Assembly (NCBI GenBank): GCA_017528675.1
Contig: JAFXOO010000170.1
Span: 1 to 12,984 of the forward strand
Reading direction: 5' to 3'
Length of the DNA: 12,984 bases
From: Oscillospiraceae bacterium
Lineage (GTDB): Bacteria; Bacillota; Clostridia; Oscillospirales; Ruminococcaceae
Shown: one piece after another, positions 11,886 to 12,984 of the stretch
Numbering within the stretch: the first letter of the stretch is position 1
How the letters are laid out: every line of letters begins with the position of its first letter
Made by a program: the position numbers and the translations under genes
The notes under the pieces: generated by a model
Databases searched by the model: none
Seen by the model: the letters and a program-made list of their open reading frames with translations, nothing else
What the model was told of the DNA's origin: nothing

Positions 11886-12984
11886 ATGAACAATGGTATG
11901 ATGACGATCGTTCTCGTTGTTGTGGCGATCTTTGTCATTCTGACGGTCGTGAATGTGGCCTACCGGGCGGTGAATGTGGATTATGTCACCGAAACGGCGC
12001 TGGTCTCCGTGGGAACGGATTCCGAACGTGTCAAGGGCGTTTTCGTCCGGGACGAGGAAGTGCTGAGCTACAGCGGAGACGGCGTTATCAGCTATGAGGT
12101 CGCTGACGGCGGCAAGGTCGGTGTCGGCAGCCTGATTGCCGGTGTCTATTCCTCTGAGGATCAGATTGAGATCCGCCAGCGGATTGCTGCGCTCAAAAAT
12201 GAGCTGGCGCTGCTCGAACGCATCTCGAACCCCGGCACGACCCAGACGGCACAGCCCTCCGGGATTTCCGAGCTGTTCACACAGGATTACAAGGAATATC
12301 TGTATGACCGTGAACGGCATGACCTTGAGGATCTGAGCGCCAGACGGGGCGATATGCTCGTGCTGCTTTCCACCTACCAGCTTGTCACCGGCAAGGACAG
12401 CGGCTATGCCGTCAAGATGCAGAAGATTCAGGCGGAAATCGCAGCGCTTGAAAAGACGCAGGAAACCCCTGTGCAGACCATCGTTGCGGAGGATGCAGCC
12501 TATTTTGTAAGCTATGCCGACGGGTACGAGGATTCGCTCCGGATCGGGGATGTCCCCGGACTGACTCCCGATAAGATCGCTGAAATCCGGGACAACCCCG
12601 GCAATGAGAACGGCGCAATCGGAAAGCTCATCGACAGCTACCGCTGGGTGCTTGCCGCGGTGGTGGACAACTCTGAGAAGATCTATAACAAGGGTGACGA
12701 AGTGACGCTGAAATTCGCTTCGACCTCTGAAACCGTGCGGGGCGAGATTACGTTTATCAACGGCGCCTTCGGTGCCGACAAGACAGTAATCGGCGTGACC
12801 TGCTATTCCATGTCACATGATCTGGTGCAGCACCGGACAGAGACTGTGGAGATCATCCGTGGCGAGTATCAGGGCATTATGGTGCCCAGAGATGCGCTCC
12901 ATTTCAAGGAGATCACCAACAAGGACGGCAAGTCCGAGAAGATCCGTGGCGTCTATGTGCTCAGCGGAGAGCAGCCGGAATTCC
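11886..12984 (+). CDS. HlyD-like membrane fusion protein (3' end cut by the window edge)
   Basis: An uninterrupted frame of 366 codons runs from the ATG at 11886 to the window end. One N-terminal transmembrane segment (about residues 5-24, MMTIVLVVVAIFVILTVVNV) is followed by a segment like the first half of a biotinyl-lipoyl domain (GVISYEVADGGKVGVGSLIAGVY). A charged helical stretch, about 85-190, could form a hairpin, then the second half-barrel (WVLAAVVDNSEKIYNKGDEVTLKF) and a beta-barrel region ending in GIMVPRDAL. This order is that of HlyD/AcrA-type periplasmic adaptor proteins, which in Gram-positive bacteria often serve exporters or cell-envelope functions. No exporter partner is visible here. 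The ribosome binding site is weak (AAAGGC), and the gene begins 9 bases after hfq, suggesting co-transcription. The exact start could be 12 bases later at a second in-frame ATG. Confidence 0.8.
   Translation, partial: MNNGMMTIVLVVVAIFVILTVVNVAYRAVNVDYVTETALVSVGTDSERVKGVFVRDEEVLSYSGDGVISYEVADGGKVGVGSLIAGVYSSEDQIEIRQRIAALKNELALLERISNPGTTQTAQPSGISELFTQDYKEYLYDRERHDLEDLSARRGDMLVLLSTYQLVTGKDSGYAVKMQKIQAEIAALEKTQETPVQTIVAEDAAYFVSYADGYEDSLRIGDVPGLTPDKIAEIRDNPGNENGAIGKLIDSYRWVLAAVVDNSEKIYNKGDEVTLKFASTSETVRGEITFINGAFGADKTVIGVTCYSMSHDLVQHRTETVEIIRGEYQGIMVPRDALHFKEITNKDGKSEKIRGVYVLSGEQPEF

Noticed and set aside
11571..12320. Minus-strand open frame of 249 codons opposite hfq and the HlyD-like gene
   Set aside because: Antisense to Hfq, which is certain, and spans two genes and their gap; a shadow.
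1..12984. CRISPR array, insertion sequence, prophage, tRNA/rRNA gene or defence system
   Set aside because: No regularly spaced repeats, transposase or integrase motifs, terminal inverted repeats, tRNA cloverleaf or defence-family domains were seen; gene order is that of a conserved chromosomal core.

Overview
The window looks like a chromosomal segment of a GC-rich Firmicute, most likely a Clostridia member near Ruminococcaceae/Oscillospiraceae. The grounds are strong AAGGAG-type ribosome binding sites, sigma-A promoters, a YlbF/YmcA-family gene beside miaB, a MutL carrying the endonuclease motif, and the order miaB-ricA-like-mutS-mutL-x-miaA-hfq. That order closely resembles the Bacillus subtilis miaB(ymcB)-ymcA-(cotE)-mutS-mutL neighbourhood, with hfq and miaA also nearby. 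The assignment below phylum is inference.

Layout. (1) 1-2594, minus strand: a Trk-type potassium uptake pair. trkA, the cytosolic NAD-binding gating subunit, is followed after 15 bases by trkH, the membrane channel subunit, which runs off the window. It is driven by a perfect-consensus promoter and a leader with two hairpins. (2) 2749-3308, plus strand: a divergent single gene for a small membrane-anchored protein with an HMA-type fold that lacks the metal-binding CxxC. It has its own promoter, a leader that folds on paper into a compact three-way junction, and a terminator-like hairpin behind it. (3) 3344-11561, plus strand: a tightly packed probable operon of miaB, a ricA-like gene, mutS, mutL, a two-zinc-site membrane protein, and miaA. 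(4) 11527-12984, plus strand: hfq, with its own extended -10 promoter inside the end of miaA and a leader carrying a perfect 18-bp palindrome. A HlyD-like membrane fusion protein follows and runs off the window.

How the genes fit together. MiaA prenylates A37 of tRNAs reading UNN codons and MiaB methylthiolates the same base, so the operon holds both steps of ms2i6A37 synthesis. The RicA-like protein carries a cysteine cluster at its tail and belongs to a family whose B. subtilis members carry Fe-S clusters and work with RNase Y. MutS and MutL form the mismatch-repair pair of a mutH-less bacterium. Hfq is an RNA-binding protein that commonly sits next to miaA.

No mobile element, CRISPR array, tRNA, rRNA or recognisable defence system was found. 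The genes are mostly ordinary housekeeping genes. The unexplained material lies in the non-coding leaders (2595-2903, 3373-3430, 11562-11633) and in three poorly characterised small proteins (2904-3248, 4861-5268, 10003-10605).
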